A stretch of DNA of 13,171 nt from TMED109 sp015660425 (GTDB taxonomy: Bacteria > Pseudomonadota > Alphaproteobacteria > TMED109). A program made the position numbers and the translations under genes. The stretch is taken from positions 1 to 13,171 of the forward strand of contig JAPYTH010000035.1 in NCBI GenBank assembly GCA_029936295.1, written 5' to 3'. Below are positions 1 through 8,392 of this stretch, piece by piece. The notes under the pieces were generated by a model that was given only the letters and a program-made list of their open reading frames with translations, did not search any database and was not told the origin of the DNA. Position 1 is the stretch's first letter. The number at the start of each line of letters is the position of its first letter.

Positions 1-1814
1 GTGACTGATTTAGCTAAATTTCTAGGCTGATCTACATCGGTCCCCTTTGCTACTGCGGTATAATATGCCAACATTTGCACAGGTATAGAATATAAAATTG
101 GTAAAATAAATTCATTACTTTTAGGCATTTGTAAAGTTATATGAGCTATACCAGAGAGTTTCTTGATACCTTCTATATCAGAAATTAGTATTATTTTAGC
201 ACCTCTAGCAGCAACTTCTTCAATGTTAGATGCTGTTTTAGAAAACAATTCATCAGATGGTGCTAAAGCTACAACTGGTACACCATCATCTACAAGTGCT
301 ATAGGTCCATGTTTTAATTCACCAGCAGCATAAGCTTCCGCATGTATATAACTAATCTCTTTAAGTTTTAAAGCACCTTCTAGTGCAATAGGATATGAAA
401 CACCTCTTCCAACATATAAGACAGCTCTAATATTCTTTAATTGTTGTGCAATTTGATTTAAAGAATTTTCTATAGCTAAAACTTCAGCCGTTAATGCAGG
501 TAATTCAATTAAGTCTTCTACTAACTTAACAATTTTATTTTTAGGTATAGTTTTTTTAACTTCAGAAGCATATAATGCTAGGCAAGCCAAAGTAGCTAGT
601 TGAGTAGTAAATGCTTTTGTAGAGGCAACCCCAATTTCAGGTCCTGCTAAAGTTAAAACTGTTGCATCAGAACCTCTAGAAATAGAGCTTTCTAACACAT
701 TTACTATTGCTAATGTTTTTAGATTTCTTTTTTTAGCATTATTTAAAGCTGCTAATGTATCAGCAGTCTCTCCCGATTGAGAAATAACTATAACAGCTTC
801 ATTATCAACATTTGCATGACTTCTATATCTATATTCAGAGGCTATATCAACTTCAGTTGGAATATTTGCATATTTTTCAAACCAATTTTTAGCAACCATT
901 GCGGCATAAGAGGATGTACCACAAGCTATAATTGATAATTTTTTTATGTTAGTAAAATCAAAATCCATTTTAGGGAAAACAATATTTCTATCATGAGGGT
1001 CTATAAAACTTTTTAATGTTTCTCCAATTACAGTAGGTTGCTCATGAATTTCTTTAAGCATAAAATGTTTAAAACCTCCTTTTTCAACAGCTTTTCCTGA
1101 CATTAAAGTTTTTGTTTCTTCTCTTGTAACAATATTCATTTTCTCATCTAAAATTTTAATTCCATCTATACTAATTACAGCCATATCTAAATTCTCTAAA
1201 TAAACAATTCTATCTGTTAATGGTGCTAAAGCTAATGCATCAGAACCTAAGTACATTTCATCTTTTCCATACCCAATTGCCAAAGGACTATCTTGTCTAG
1301 CCGCAATCAAAATATCTTCTTTACCTGCTAATAAAATTCCTAATGCAAATGCACCATCAAGCTTTTTAAGTGTTTCTCGTACAGCTAGAGTATTTTCAAG
1401 TCCATCATCTATATATTGAGATATTAAATGAACAACAACCTCACTATCAGTTTCCGTATCAAATTTATGCCCTTTAGATATTAACTCTTCTCGAAGTTCT
1501 ATATAGTTTTCAATTATTCCATTATGAACAATTGCAACCTTTTCATTTGCATGGGGATGGGCATTATTTTCATTTGGGGCTCCATGTGTAGCCCACCTTG
1601 TATGCGCAATTCCTATAGAACCAGATAAAGGTTTTTCTTGTAATAATTTACTTAAATTAGATATTTTTCCACTAGCCCGTCTTTTATCTATTTTCTCATT
1701 AACTAATGTTGCAATACCGGAAGAATCATAACCTCTATATTCTAACCTTCTTAAACCTTCTAATAATAAAGCTTCTGCTTTATTTTTCCCTACTACTCCA
1801 ATTATTCCACACAT
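1..1814 (-). CDS. glmS: glutamine--fructose-6-phosphate aminotransferase (isomerizing), C-terminal end cut
   Basis: GlmS converts fructose-6-phosphate and glutamine to glucosamine-6-phosphate, the first committed step of UDP-GlcNAc synthesis for peptidoglycan and LPS; it is cytosolic. My translation of the minus strand starts MCGIIGVVG, which puts the N-terminal cysteine nucleophile at residue 2 and fixes the ATG at 1814. The glutaminase domain shows YRGYDSSGIA, HTRWATHG and VHNGIIENY. Two SIS sugar-isomerase domains follow (ACGTSSYAA, ISQSGETADT, STKAFTTQL, VGRGVSYPIALEGALKLKE, GELKHGPIAL). The frame stays open for 604 codons to DVDQPRNLAKSV and then leaves the window; family proteins end KSVTVE, so only about three residues are missing. 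It lies 37 bp downstream of glmU, probably in one transcript, with a possible AAGGG ribosome site at 1827-1831, rather far (12 nt) from the ATG. No glmS ribozyme fits in that gap. Confidence 0.97.
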   Translation of the reverse strand, partial: MCGIIGVVGKNKAEALLLEGLRRLEYRGYDSSGIATLVNEKIDKRRASGKISNLSKLLQEKPLSGSIGIAHTRWATHGAPNENNAHPHANEKVAIVHNGIIENYIELREELISKGHKFDTETDSEVVVHLISQYIDDGLENTLAVRETLKKLDGAFALGILLAGKEDILIAARQDSPLAIGYGKDEMYLGSDALALAPLTDRIVYLENLDMAVISIDGIKILDEKMNIVTREETKTLMSGKAVEKGGFKHFMLKEIHEQPTVIGETLKSFIDPHDRNIVFPKMDFDFTNIKKLSIIACGTSSYAAMVAKNWFEKYANIPTEVDIASEYRYRSHANVDNEAVIVISQSGETADTLAALNNAKKRNLKTLAIVNVLESSISRGSDATVLTLAGPEIGVASTKAFTTQLATLACLALYASEVKKTIPKNKIVKLVEDLIELPALTAEVLAIENSLNQIAQQLKNIRAVLYVGRGVSYPIALEGALKLKEISYIHAEAYAAGELKHGPIALVDDGVPVVALAPSDELFSKTASNIEEVAARGAKIILISDIEGIKKLSGIAHITLQMPKSNEFILPILYSIPVQMLAYYTAVAKGTDVDQPRNLAKSV

Positions 1815-1851
1815 AAAAAAACTATACCCTTATTAATATATATTTAATTTA

Positions 1852-3183
1852 TTAAGACTTTTTAATTTTCTTTTTTATATTAGTTTGTTTATTTCTTTCA
1901 ACAGCTAACATATTAGCTGGGATATCTTTTGTTATAACACTTCCTGCTCCCACCAAAGAATTTAAACCTACTTTTAAAGGTGCTACTAAAGAAACATTTG
2001 ATCCTATAAATGAATTATTCCCTATTGAAGTTTTGTTTTTACTAACACCATCATAATTACAAGTAATGACGCCGGCTCCTATATTTACATTAGCTCCAAC
2101 ATCTGTGTCACCAATATAAGATAGATGATTTACTTTAGCCCCTTTTCTAATTTTAGAATTCTTTACTTCAACAAAATTTCCTATCTTTGAAGATTCTTCT
2201 AATATAGTTCCCGGTCTCAACCGAGCAAATGGCCCCACAGTAGAATTCTTCTTTAATGTAACTCCTTCAATATGACAAAAAGCTTCAATTCTTACTCCCT
2301 CTCCAATTTTAACTCCTGGTCCAAATACTACATTTGGCGCAATATAAACATCTTTTGAAATTTTAGTGTCGCTAGAAAAAAATACTGTTTCTGGTGCAAC
2401 TAAGGTTACCCCTTTCTTCATAGCTTTCGTTCTTAAAATAGTTTGCATTTCCTTTTCAGCCATCGCTAAACCCTCTCTATCGTTTACACCTAAGCTTTCT
2501 GTTTCTTTAGAATAAGACATTCCAATATTTTTATTTTTACTTATAGCTATATCAATTATATCTGTTAAATACATTTCTTTCTTATTTGAGTTAAATTTAA
2601 CTTTTGACAAAAGTTTAAATAACAATTTAACCTCAGAAATATATATGCCAGCATTACATAAATTTATATTTTTTTGATGTCTGTTTACATCTTTCTCTTC
2701 AATTATAGAAGATATTTTTCCTAATTTATCTAAAATAATTCTTCCATAACCAAGAGGATTTAAAGATTTAAAAACTGAAACCCCTATATCAACAGTTTTA
2801 CTTATTTTAATCAAATCTAATAATAATTTAGCACTTATTAATGGTGTATCTCCACATAAAACTATTACTTTACCTCTAGAATTTTTTAATAAATTTTTTG
2901 CAGAAAGAACTGCATGTGCTGTTCCATATTGTTTAGATTGAATTGCAAAATCTATATTTGGAAAATTAGAAATTATATTTGATTTAACTAATTCTGATTC
3001 ATTACCTAAAACAATAATTATTTTTTTTAAAGTAATTCTATTAGATAAACTTAGTATATTTTTTAAAATATGAAAAATAATAGGCTGGCCTGCAAGTTTG
3101 TGTAAAACTTTAGGAATCTTGGTATGCATACGTGAACCTATACCAGCAGCTAGTATTATAAATGAAATTGATTCTTTTTGCAT
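1852..3183 (-). CDS. glmU: bifunctional UDP-N-acetylglucosamine pyrophosphorylase / glucosamine-1-phosphate N-acetyltransferase
   Basis: GlmU acetylates glucosamine-1-phosphate with acetyl-CoA and then uridylylates it to UDP-GlcNAc, in the cytosol. At 443 residues it is close to the 456 of E. coli GlmU, so both domains are present. The pyrophosphorylase domain has the nucleotide-binding signature LAAGIGSRM at residues 11-19, PKVLH at 24-28 (K25), the metal-binding Asp in GDTPL (D113) and GVND (N234). From about residue 260 comes a left-handed beta-helix of hexapeptide repeats, with RLRPGT (321-326), the probable catalytic His in NHLSYIGD (H353) and NIGAGVITCNYDG (367-379). The Lys-rich tail is short. 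It is upstream of glmS in the same direction, so consecutive UDP-GlcNAc enzymes are co-transcribed, and divergent from gph. The ribosome site (TAGGT-like) is weak. Confidence 0.97.
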   Translation of the reverse strand: MQKESISFIILAAGIGSRMHTKIPKVLHKLAGQPIIFHILKNILSLSNRITLKKIIIVLGNESELVKSNIISNFPNIDFAIQSKQYGTAHAVLSAKNLLKNSRGKVIVLCGDTPLISAKLLLDLIKISKTVDIGVSVFKSLNPLGYGRIILDKLGKISSIIEEKDVNRHQKNINLCNAGIYISEVKLLFKLLSKVKFNSNKKEMYLTDIIDIAISKNKNIGMSYSKETESLGVNDREGLAMAEKEMQTILRTKAMKKGVTLVAPETVFFSSDTKISKDVYIAPNVVFGPGVKIGEGVRIEAFCHIEGVTLKKNSTVGPFARLRPGTILEESSKIGNFVEVKNSKIRKGAKVNHLSYIGDTDVGANVNIGAGVITCNYDGVSKNKTSIGNNSFIGSNVSLVAPLKVGLNSLVGAGSVITKDIPANMLAVERNKQTNIKKKIKKS

Positions 3184-3250
3184 ATATACCTATTACTATA
3201 AATAATTATATAGAAGTTAAACTATAAATTATAATTTTTAAAGGAAAGTT
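3184..3250. promoter_or_regulatory. divergent promoter region between glmU and gph
   Basis: This 67-bp AT-rich spacer must hold the promoters of both the leftward glmU-glmS unit and rightward gph unless either is read through from outside. A TATAAT at 3230-3235 points toward gph and a TATAAT on the minus strand (complement of 3205-3210) points toward glmU. Neither has a convincing -35 box at 16-18 bp, and such hexamers arise easily by chance at this base composition. The gph ribosome site AAGGA lies at 3241-3245. Confidence 0.35.
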
Positions 3251-3925
3251 ATGTTTATAAAAAAAGAAATTATTGTTTTTGATCTAGATGGAACATTAAT
3301 TAATAGTGCTCCCGATCTATGTTATGCATTAAACAAAACATTAAGTGAAGTTAATATACCGGAGATAACGTTAGAAGAAGTAATGGGTTATTTAAATGAT
3401 GGTGCATTAGAGTTAATAAAAAGAGGTATAAGAAAATACTATCAAATTGAAGACTTTGATACTGAGAAACTAAGAGCACGCTTCTTGGAAATTTATGATA
3501 CTTGCCTTTTAAACAAAACTGACTTCTATCCCAACGCAATAAAAGCACTAAAAGATTTAAAAAAAATGAATTTTACTCTAGCAATTTGCAGCAATAAGCC
3601 AGAATTATTAGCAAAAAGAATCATTAAAGGTCTAAATTCATCAGAATTATTCGATGTAATAGCTGGCGGTGATACTTATGAATACAGAAAACCTGACCCA
3701 AGACATCTAATTCAAACTATATTAGAAACAGGTAAAAAAGTAGAAAATGCAATTATGATAGGTGATAGTGAAAATGATATTAATTGTGCTAAAAAAGCTA
3801 ATATACCCAGTATTGCTGTAAGTTTTGGCTATAGTAAAATTCCTGTAAAAAATTTAAAACCTAACTTAATCTTAAACAATTATTTAAATTTAACTCAACA
3901 TATTAATGTTTTAAATAACACATAA
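3251..3925 (+). CDS. gph: phosphoglycolate phosphatase, HAD superfamily
   Basis: Predicted to dephosphorylate 2-phosphoglycolate, a by-product of oxidative DNA repair and of oxygenase chemistry, to glycolate. The 224-residue protein has all four HAD motifs: FDLDGTLINSAPD (residues 10-22; nucleophile D11, acid D13), CSNKP with motif II Ser114, the motif III lysine in YRKPDP (K147), and GDSENDINCAKKA with D172 and D176. The helical cap at about residues 20-95 fits subclass I and the Gph/PGP family length. The AAGGA ribosome site sits 5 nt before the ATG. It is divergent from glmU-glmS, a neighbourhood I recall from other alphaproteobacteria, which supports the Gph call over a generic HAD hydrolase. 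The exact substrate cannot be proved from sequence. Confidence 0.85.
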   Translation: MFIKKEIIVFDLDGTLINSAPDLCYALNKTLSEVNIPEITLEEVMGYLNDGALELIKRGIRKYYQIEDFDTEKLRARFLEIYDTCLLNKTDFYPNAIKALKDLKKMNFTLAICSNKPELLAKRIIKGLNSSELFDVIAGGDTYEYRKPDPRHLIQTILETGKKVENAIMIGDSENDINCAKKANIPSIAVSFGYSKIPVKNLKPNLILNNYLNLTQHINVLNNT

Positions 3926-3960
3926 ATTTGCGAATAGTTTTACATATTTAATAAAATAAA

Positions 3961-3988
3961 CTCAAAGTCTGCATAAGCTGACTTTGAG
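3961..3988 (-). terminator. hairpin terminator, best oriented for htpG
   Basis: CTCAAAGTC at 3961-3969 pairs perfectly with GACTTTGAG at 3980-3988 (9 bp). After one mismatch, G3971-C3978 and C3972-G3977 can extend the stem around an ATAA loop. It lies in the 158-bp spacer between the convergent gph and htpG stops. On the minus strand the stem is followed by TTTATTTTATT, a U-rich tail, whereas the plus-strand side continues AAATATCTTT. I therefore assign it mainly to htpG, about 95 nt after that stop codon; it may also slow gph transcription. Confidence 0.65.
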
Positions 3989-4083
3989 AAATATCTTTAC
4001 AAGAATTCTGGGAGCAAACATAAAGTAAATAACAGTTTTTTTAAGAAAAAAATAGTTTGTGTCAACATTAAATATTTCTTATA

Positions 4084-5958
4084 TTATAAACCAATACCTC
4101 TTTGTAAAAGACTATTCATTCTTTTTGCAAATTTATTGGGGTCAGAAACAGGTTGCCCCTCAATAATCCTAGCCTGATCTAAAAGCAACCAAGCTGCATC
4201 ATCAAATACAACTTTATCTTTTTTATTATTTAAAATTTTTAAAAGATCTTTTATTAAAGGATGATCTGCATTAACTTCTAATATTTTTTGACTAGTGGAA
4301 TCAATTTGCTGATGCTGTTTAAGTAGTTTTTCTAAATGCATATCCATTTCTCCTTCTCCTGCCACAAGACATACAGCACTATCCGTTAATCTTTCAGAAA
4401 CTCTAACTTCTTTAACTTCGTCACCTAAAGTAACTTTTATAGAAGCTAAAAGTTTATCAATGTTTTTGTTATCTTTTTTCTTTTCTTTATCTTTTTTATT
4501 AGATTTAATTTTATCTAAATCTGCACCACCCTTAGTAATTGATTGAAAATCTTTTTCAGAATATTTACCTACACTAGGTAACCAGAATTCGTCCACAGGA
4601 TCTGTCATATATATAACTTCTATACCCTTAGCTTTAAAGCCTTCTAAATGAGGACTTTGTGATAATTTATTCTCATCTTCGCCTGAGACATAATAAATTT
4701 TATCTTGCCCACCTTTCATCCTAGATATGTAATCCTCTAAAGAAATCAATTTTTCTGATTCTGAAGATTTAAACCTTGAAACTTCTAATATTTTTTCCCT
4801 ATTTGTAAAATCTTCATGTATACCTTCTTTTAAAACTGCTCCAAAAGCATCCCAAAATTTAGAATAATCTTCTGGATCTTTTATAGCTTTTTTCTTAAGT
4901 TCAGAAATTATTCTTTTAATTAATGCACTTTTAATTTTTGCAACTACAGGGTTATTTTGCAACATTTCTCTGCTAACATTTAGGTCTATGTCATCAGTAT
5001 CTATGATACCTTTAACAAATCTTAAATAAGGAGGTATTAACCCCTCACAATCATCTGTAATAAATACTCTTTTTACATATAGCTTTAAATTAGCTTTTCT
5101 ATCTGGATTAAAAATATCAAAAGGTCTATTTGATGGAATAAATACTAAATTAGTATAGCTAATAAGACCTTCTGCTTTATTATGTAATGTTAACCATGGA
5201 TCATCATACGCCATTCCAACATGGTGATAAAATTCCTTATACTGATCTTTTGTTATATCTTTTTTTTGTCTCGTCCATAAAGCCGAGGCATTATTTAAAA
5301 CTTTATCTTCTTCATCTTTCTTAGCAGCTTTTAATGTAACTGGTTGGGCAATATGATCAGAATATTTTTTCACAATTGTTTCTATTTTCGCAGGATCTAA
5401 AAATTCCTTATCTTTATCATTTATTGATAATATAACTTTTGTTCCTACGGTTTCTCTTACAACACTATCTATTTCAAATGAACCCTTACCATCCGAAGAC
5501 CAAGACCAAGCACTCGAAGATCCAGCTTTTTTACTTTCTACCGTTATTTTATCAGAAACCATAAAAGCTGAATAAAATCCTACACCAAATTGTCCAATTA
5601 ATGAGGATTTAGCATCTTTTTCATCCTTGCCTTCTAAAGATTCCATAAATGCTTGCGTGCCTGATTTTGCGATTGTGCCTAAAGATTCAATTAATTCTTC
5701 CTTAGACATACCAATCCCATTATCACTTAAAATAAAAATTTTATCCTTTTTATCTACTTCTATTTCTATTTTCAACTCAGAGTTTTTATCTAATAAAGTT
5801 GCGTCAGAAATAGCAGCATACCTAAGCTTATCACAAGCATCAGAAGCATTTGAAATTAACTCTCTTAAAAAGACCTCCTTTTCACTATATAATGAATGGG
5901 CCATAATATCTAAAATTTTTCCAACTTCGGCTTGAAAAGTAAATGTTTCTTTAGTCAT
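4084..5958 (-). CDS. htpG: molecular chaperone HtpG (bacterial Hsp90)
   Basis: ATP-dependent homodimeric cytosolic chaperone that remodels client proteins together with DnaK. At 624 residues it matches E. coli HtpG exactly in length. The N-terminal GHKL ATPase domain shows FLRELISNASDACDKLRY (residues 30-47; catalytic E33, Mg-binding N37), DNGIGM (79-84), GTIAKSGT (94-101) and the lid glycine motif GQFGVGFYSAF (122-132). The middle domain contains LNVSREMLQ with the catalytic-loop Arg. A Lys/Asp-rich linker (DKIKSNKKDKEKKKD) precedes the C-terminal dimerisation domain, which ends LLQRGIGL without the eukaryotic MEEVD tail. AGGAAA at 5965-5970 is well spaced from the ATG. A sigma-32 type promoter at 5999-6026 implies heat-shock control, and a hairpin at 3961-3988 probably ends the transcript, so the gene is monocistronic. 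Confidence 0.97.
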   Translation of the reverse strand: MTKETFTFQAEVGKILDIMAHSLYSEKEVFLRELISNASDACDKLRYAAISDATLLDKNSELKIEIEVDKKDKIFILSDNGIGMSKEELIESLGTIAKSGTQAFMESLEGKDEKDAKSSLIGQFGVGFYSAFMVSDKITVESKKAGSSSAWSWSSDGKGSFEIDSVVRETVGTKVILSINDKDKEFLDPAKIETIVKKYSDHIAQPVTLKAAKKDEEDKVLNNASALWTRQKKDITKDQYKEFYHHVGMAYDDPWLTLHNKAEGLISYTNLVFIPSNRPFDIFNPDRKANLKLYVKRVFITDDCEGLIPPYLRFVKGIIDTDDIDLNVSREMLQNNPVVAKIKSALIKRIISELKKKAIKDPEDYSKFWDAFGAVLKEGIHEDFTNREKILEVSRFKSSESEKLISLEDYISRMKGGQDKIYYVSGEDENKLSQSPHLEGFKAKGIEVIYMTDPVDEFWLPSVGKYSEKDFQSITKGGADLDKIKSNKKDKEKKKDNKNIDKLLASIKVTLGDEVKEVRVSERLTDSAVCLVAGEGEMDMHLEKLLKQHQQIDSTSQKILEVNADHPLIKDLLKILNNKKDKVVFDDAAWLLLDQARIIEGQPVSDPNKFAKRMNSLLQRGIGL

Positions 5959-5998
5959 TAAGAATTTCCTATGATTTAATTTAAAATATATAAATGTT

Positions 5999-6026
5999 AT
6001 GTGGGGATAGTAAAAAATATTTCAAG
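5999..6026 (-). promoter_or_regulatory. sigma-32 (RpoH) heat-shock promoter of htpG
   Basis: Read on the minus strand the sequence is CTTGAAA (complement of 6020-6026), a 13-nt spacer, then CCCCACAT (complement of 5999-6006). The RpoH consensus is CTTGAAA, 13-14 nt, CCCCATNT, so the match is close to perfect, and the G/C run stands out in very AT-rich DNA. Transcription would begin near 5992, giving a leader of about 34 nt that includes the AGGAAA ribosome site. Its place directly upstream of a classic heat-shock gene supports the call. Confidence 0.88.
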
Positions 6027-6030
6027 TTTA

Positions 6031-6056
6031 TTGACAGTTATAATTATAATAATCAA
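6031..6056. promoter_or_regulatory. 26-bp imperfect dyad, possible operator, overlapping a TTGACA box
   Basis: The sequence has dyad symmetry centred between 6043 and 6044: TTGA, three unmatched bases, then the perfect 12-bp palindrome TTATAATTATAA (6038-6049), three unmatched bases, and TCAA. Ten of 13 positions per arm match. The left end, TTGACA at 6031-6036, is also a perfect plus-strand -35 hexamer for the dehydratase genes, though only a poor -10 (AAATTA or CAAATT near 6054-6060) follows at normal spacing. A repressor bound here would cover that -35 and lie just upstream of the htpG promoter. AT palindromes are common by chance in this DNA. Confidence 0.35.
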
Positions 6057-6104
6057 ATTAATTATGCAAAATTATTCATATAACTAAAATATATAGGGAA
6101 AATT

Positions 6105-7292
6105 ATGAAAATAGTAGATTTTAAAATAATGCATTGTAATGCTGGCTGGAGAGATTTCTCATTTCTTAAAATTAACACTGATGAAGGAATTTCAGGAATA
6201 TCAGAATATAATGAATGTTATGGAAGCCCAGGGTTAAGTATAATTATTAGTAGATTTTTGGATAAAATTATTAATCAGGATCCTTTATGTCATGAAAAAA
6301 TTCATCAATATTTATATGCATCTTCTAGACAGGCACCGGGAGGTATCGCTCAGCAAGCAATTGCAGCAATAGAAAATGCATTACTAGATATTAAAGGAAA
6401 ACGCTTGAATGTTCCCGTTCATACCCTTTTAGGAGGGGCAATAAGAAACAAACTTTCATTATATTGGTCTCATTGTGGAACATATAGAATTTCTGAAGAA
6501 CTATCAAATATTATGCAAAAACCCCCAGTTAGAAATTTATCTGACTTAACACAATTAGGAAAAGACGTTAAAGATGCGGGTTATAAAGGACTTAAAACTA
6601 ATATATTTACTTTTGCTGAAAAACCAATACTAGAAATGCAAGGATTTGCAAAGGGTCCTGGTTGGCCTGAACTAAATGTAGATAGTCATCTTATAGATTC
6701 ATTAAAGACACAAATAGATGCCCTTAGAAAAGGAGCAGGTGATGATATTGGCATCCACCTGGATCTTAATTTTAATTTTAAAACAGAGGGATATCTGAAA
6801 ATTACTCAAGCACTGGATGATTTAAACCTTACTTGGTTTGAAATAGATTTATATCATCCTGAGGGTTTAAGAAGAATTAGAGATGCAAATAAAACCCCTA
6901 TTGCTTCATGCGAATCTTTATTCGGAATTAGAGAGTTTAGACCATTTTTTGAAAATGCCTCTATGGATGTAGCTATTATTGATATTCCTTGGAATGGTAT
7001 TTGGTTAGGAATGAAAATTGCAGCTATGGCTGAAGCTTATGAAATAAATGTTGCTCCTCATAATTTTTATGGAAACTTATCAACTCTTATGAGTGCTCAT
7101 TTTTGTGCAGCTGTTCCAAATTTTAGAGTAATGGAGATAGATCCAGATGATGTTCCTTGGAAGGATAATATTTTAACATGGAAACCTGAAATTATAAATG
7201 GTGAGTTAATAGTTCCTAATCTACCTGGGTGGGGAGCAGAGTTAAACGAAGAAGTATTTAAAATGCACCCTCCAAAATTTATAAAGGCATAA
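6105..7292 (+). CDS. mandelate racemase/enolase-superfamily protein, sugar-acid dehydratase-like
   Basis: Enolase-superfamily enzymes take a proton alpha to a carboxylate held on Mg2+; most bacterial MR-subgroup members dehydrate sugar acids to 2-keto-3-deoxy acids. The 395-residue protein has an N-terminal capping domain (about 1-125) and a TIM-barrel. Likely metal ligands are D220 (HLDLN), E246 (FEID) and E270 (SCES), spaced 26 and 24 as in the family. D293 (IIDIPWNG) and H319 (VAPHNFYG) fit the MR Asp-His dyad. On the opposite face K164 sits in KTN, not KxK, which resembles the KxN of galactonate dehydratase-type members, so dehydration is favoured over racemisation. The ATG is preceded by AGGGA at 6095-6099. 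It is followed one base later by a second, distinct superfamily member. The substrate cannot be named. Confidence 0.88.
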   Translation: MKIVDFKIMHCNAGWRDFSFLKINTDEGISGISEYNECYGSPGLSIIISRFLDKIINQDPLCHEKIHQYLYASSRQAPGGIAQQAIAAIENALLDIKGKRLNVPVHTLLGGAIRNKLSLYWSHCGTYRISEELSNIMQKPPVRNLSDLTQLGKDVKDAGYKGLKTNIFTFAEKPILEMQGFAKGPGWPELNVDSHLIDSLKTQIDALRKGAGDDIGIHLDLNFNFKTEGYLKITQALDDLNLTWFEIDLYHPEGLRRIRDANKTPIASCESLFGIREFRPFFENASMDVAIIDIPWNGIWLGMKIAAMAEAYEINVAPHNFYGNLSTLMSAHFCAAVPNFRVMEIDPDDVPWKDNILTWKPEIINGELIVPNLPGWGAELNEEVFKMHPPKFIKA

Positions 7293-7293
7293 A

Positions 7294-8391
7294 ATGAAAA
7301 TTACAAAAATAGAAACAATTACTATAGATTTACCGTTTGAAAACCCTGGTCCAAAATCTCCATTTGTTATAGCGATCGATAATACTCTAAGTTCACTACT
7401 TATAAGAATTGAAACGGACAAAGGTATTGTTGGATGGGGTGAAGCATTTGGATACAATTGTTTAGAAGCAACAAAAACTACCCTGCATACTATGATTATT
7501 CCTCAATTAATTGGAAAAACAATTGAAAATAAAAATGATATAGAATTAATTAATAAAGAACTACAACTAAAACTCCATGTTTTTGGACGATATGGCATTA
7601 CTATGTTTGCCTTGTCTGGAATTGATATTGCTCTTTGGGATATTCTTGGCAAAGCTGAGAATAAATCTATAGCAAAATTATTAGGTGGATTAAAAACTGA
7701 TGTCCTCACAGCTTATGCTAGCTTATTTTTATATGACAATGCAGAAGCAACAGCAAAAGTATCATTAAAAGCTAAAAGCGAAGGCTATGAGATTATTAAA
7801 TTACATGAAAATACTATTGCACCTATTCAATCAAGTAGGTCTGCTATAGGAGATACTCATCTTATGGTAGATGTTAATTGTGTGTGGTCTGAAGATCATA
7901 CTAATGAAATTATAGAAGAATTAAAAGAAGCAAATTTATACTGGCTTGAAGAACCAATATGGCCTCCAGAAAATTTTGTTGGGCTTTCTAAACTAAGGAA
8001 ACAAGGCATAACAATTGCAACAGGTGAAAATGCTTGTACTTCTTATCAATTTAAAGAAATGATATCTCAAAATGCTGCAGATATTTTACAACCTAGTGTT
8101 ACAAAGGTAGGAGGAATATCAGAGATTATTAAAATTTCTGCACTTAAAAAAAGTAATTGCAGAGTTGTTCCACATTCACCATATTTTGGACCTGGATTTA
8201 TAGCTACACTACAGGTTATAGGTGCATTAAATCCTGATAGTGAAATTGAAAGACTTTATGTAGATTTAAAAGCTGACATATATAATGGAATAAGCAATAT
8301 AAATTTTGATGGAAAAATACTTATTCCAAATGGTCCAGGATTAGGGATAGAACCAGATTTAGAAACTATAGAGCAATATATTAGACACTAA
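7294..8391 (+). CDS. second mandelate racemase/enolase-superfamily protein
   Basis: This 365-residue protein has the same fold as its upstream neighbour but little shared sequence beyond the motifs, so the pair is not a recent duplication. It has an N-terminal cap (about 1-130), then metal ligands D193 (MVDVN), E219 (WLEEP) and E245 (TGEN) at the classic 26/26 spacing. D264 (ADILQPSVTKVGG) and H294 (VPHSPYFGPG) form the probable Asp-His dyad. The barrel strand-2 motif reads K169-L-H171, with His where many MR-subgroup enzymes have the second Lys of KxK; this limits substrate prediction. The ATG lies one base after the preceding stop, with an AAAGG ribosome site inside the upstream coding end, indicating translational coupling. 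A sugar-acid or hydroxy-acid dehydratase is most likely; cycloisomerase or epimerase activity is possible. Its stop is one base from the opposing GGT-like stop. Confidence 0.88.
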   Translation: MKITKIETITIDLPFENPGPKSPFVIAIDNTLSSLLIRIETDKGIVGWGEAFGYNCLEATKTTLHTMIIPQLIGKTIENKNDIELINKELQLKLHVFGRYGITMFALSGIDIALWDILGKAENKSIAKLLGGLKTDVLTAYASLFLYDNAEATAKVSLKAKSEGYEIIKLHENTIAPIQSSRSAIGDTHLMVDVNCVWSEDHTNEIIEELKEANLYWLEEPIWPPENFVGLSKLRKQGITIATGENACTSYQFKEMISQNAADILQPSVTKVGGISEIIKISALKKSNCRVVPHSPYFGPGFIATLQVIGALNPDSEIERLYVDLKADIYNGISNINFDGKILIPNGPGLGIEPDLETIEQYIRH

Positions 8392-8392
8392 A

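Noticed and set aside
1815..1851. glmS ribozyme or riboswitch before glmS
   Set aside because: Only 37 AT-rich bases separate glmU and glmS, far too short for the ribozyme, which is typical of Gram-positive bacteria.
4036..4052. T7-AAG-A7 inverted repeat in the gph-htpG spacer as a second terminator
   Set aside because: The stem would be pure A-T with a three-base loop, so it is weak; the GC-containing hairpin at 3961-3988 is far better.
5627..5935. Plus-strand open frame of 102 codons inside htpG
   Set aside because: It lies antisense to the strongly conserved ATPase domain of HtpG and shows no domain motif or ribosome site; it is a shadow frame.
7242..7457. Minus-strand open frame over the junction of the two dehydratase genes
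   Set aside because: It is antisense to both conserved genes, with hydrophobic low-complexity content expected from reversing AT-rich coding DNA.
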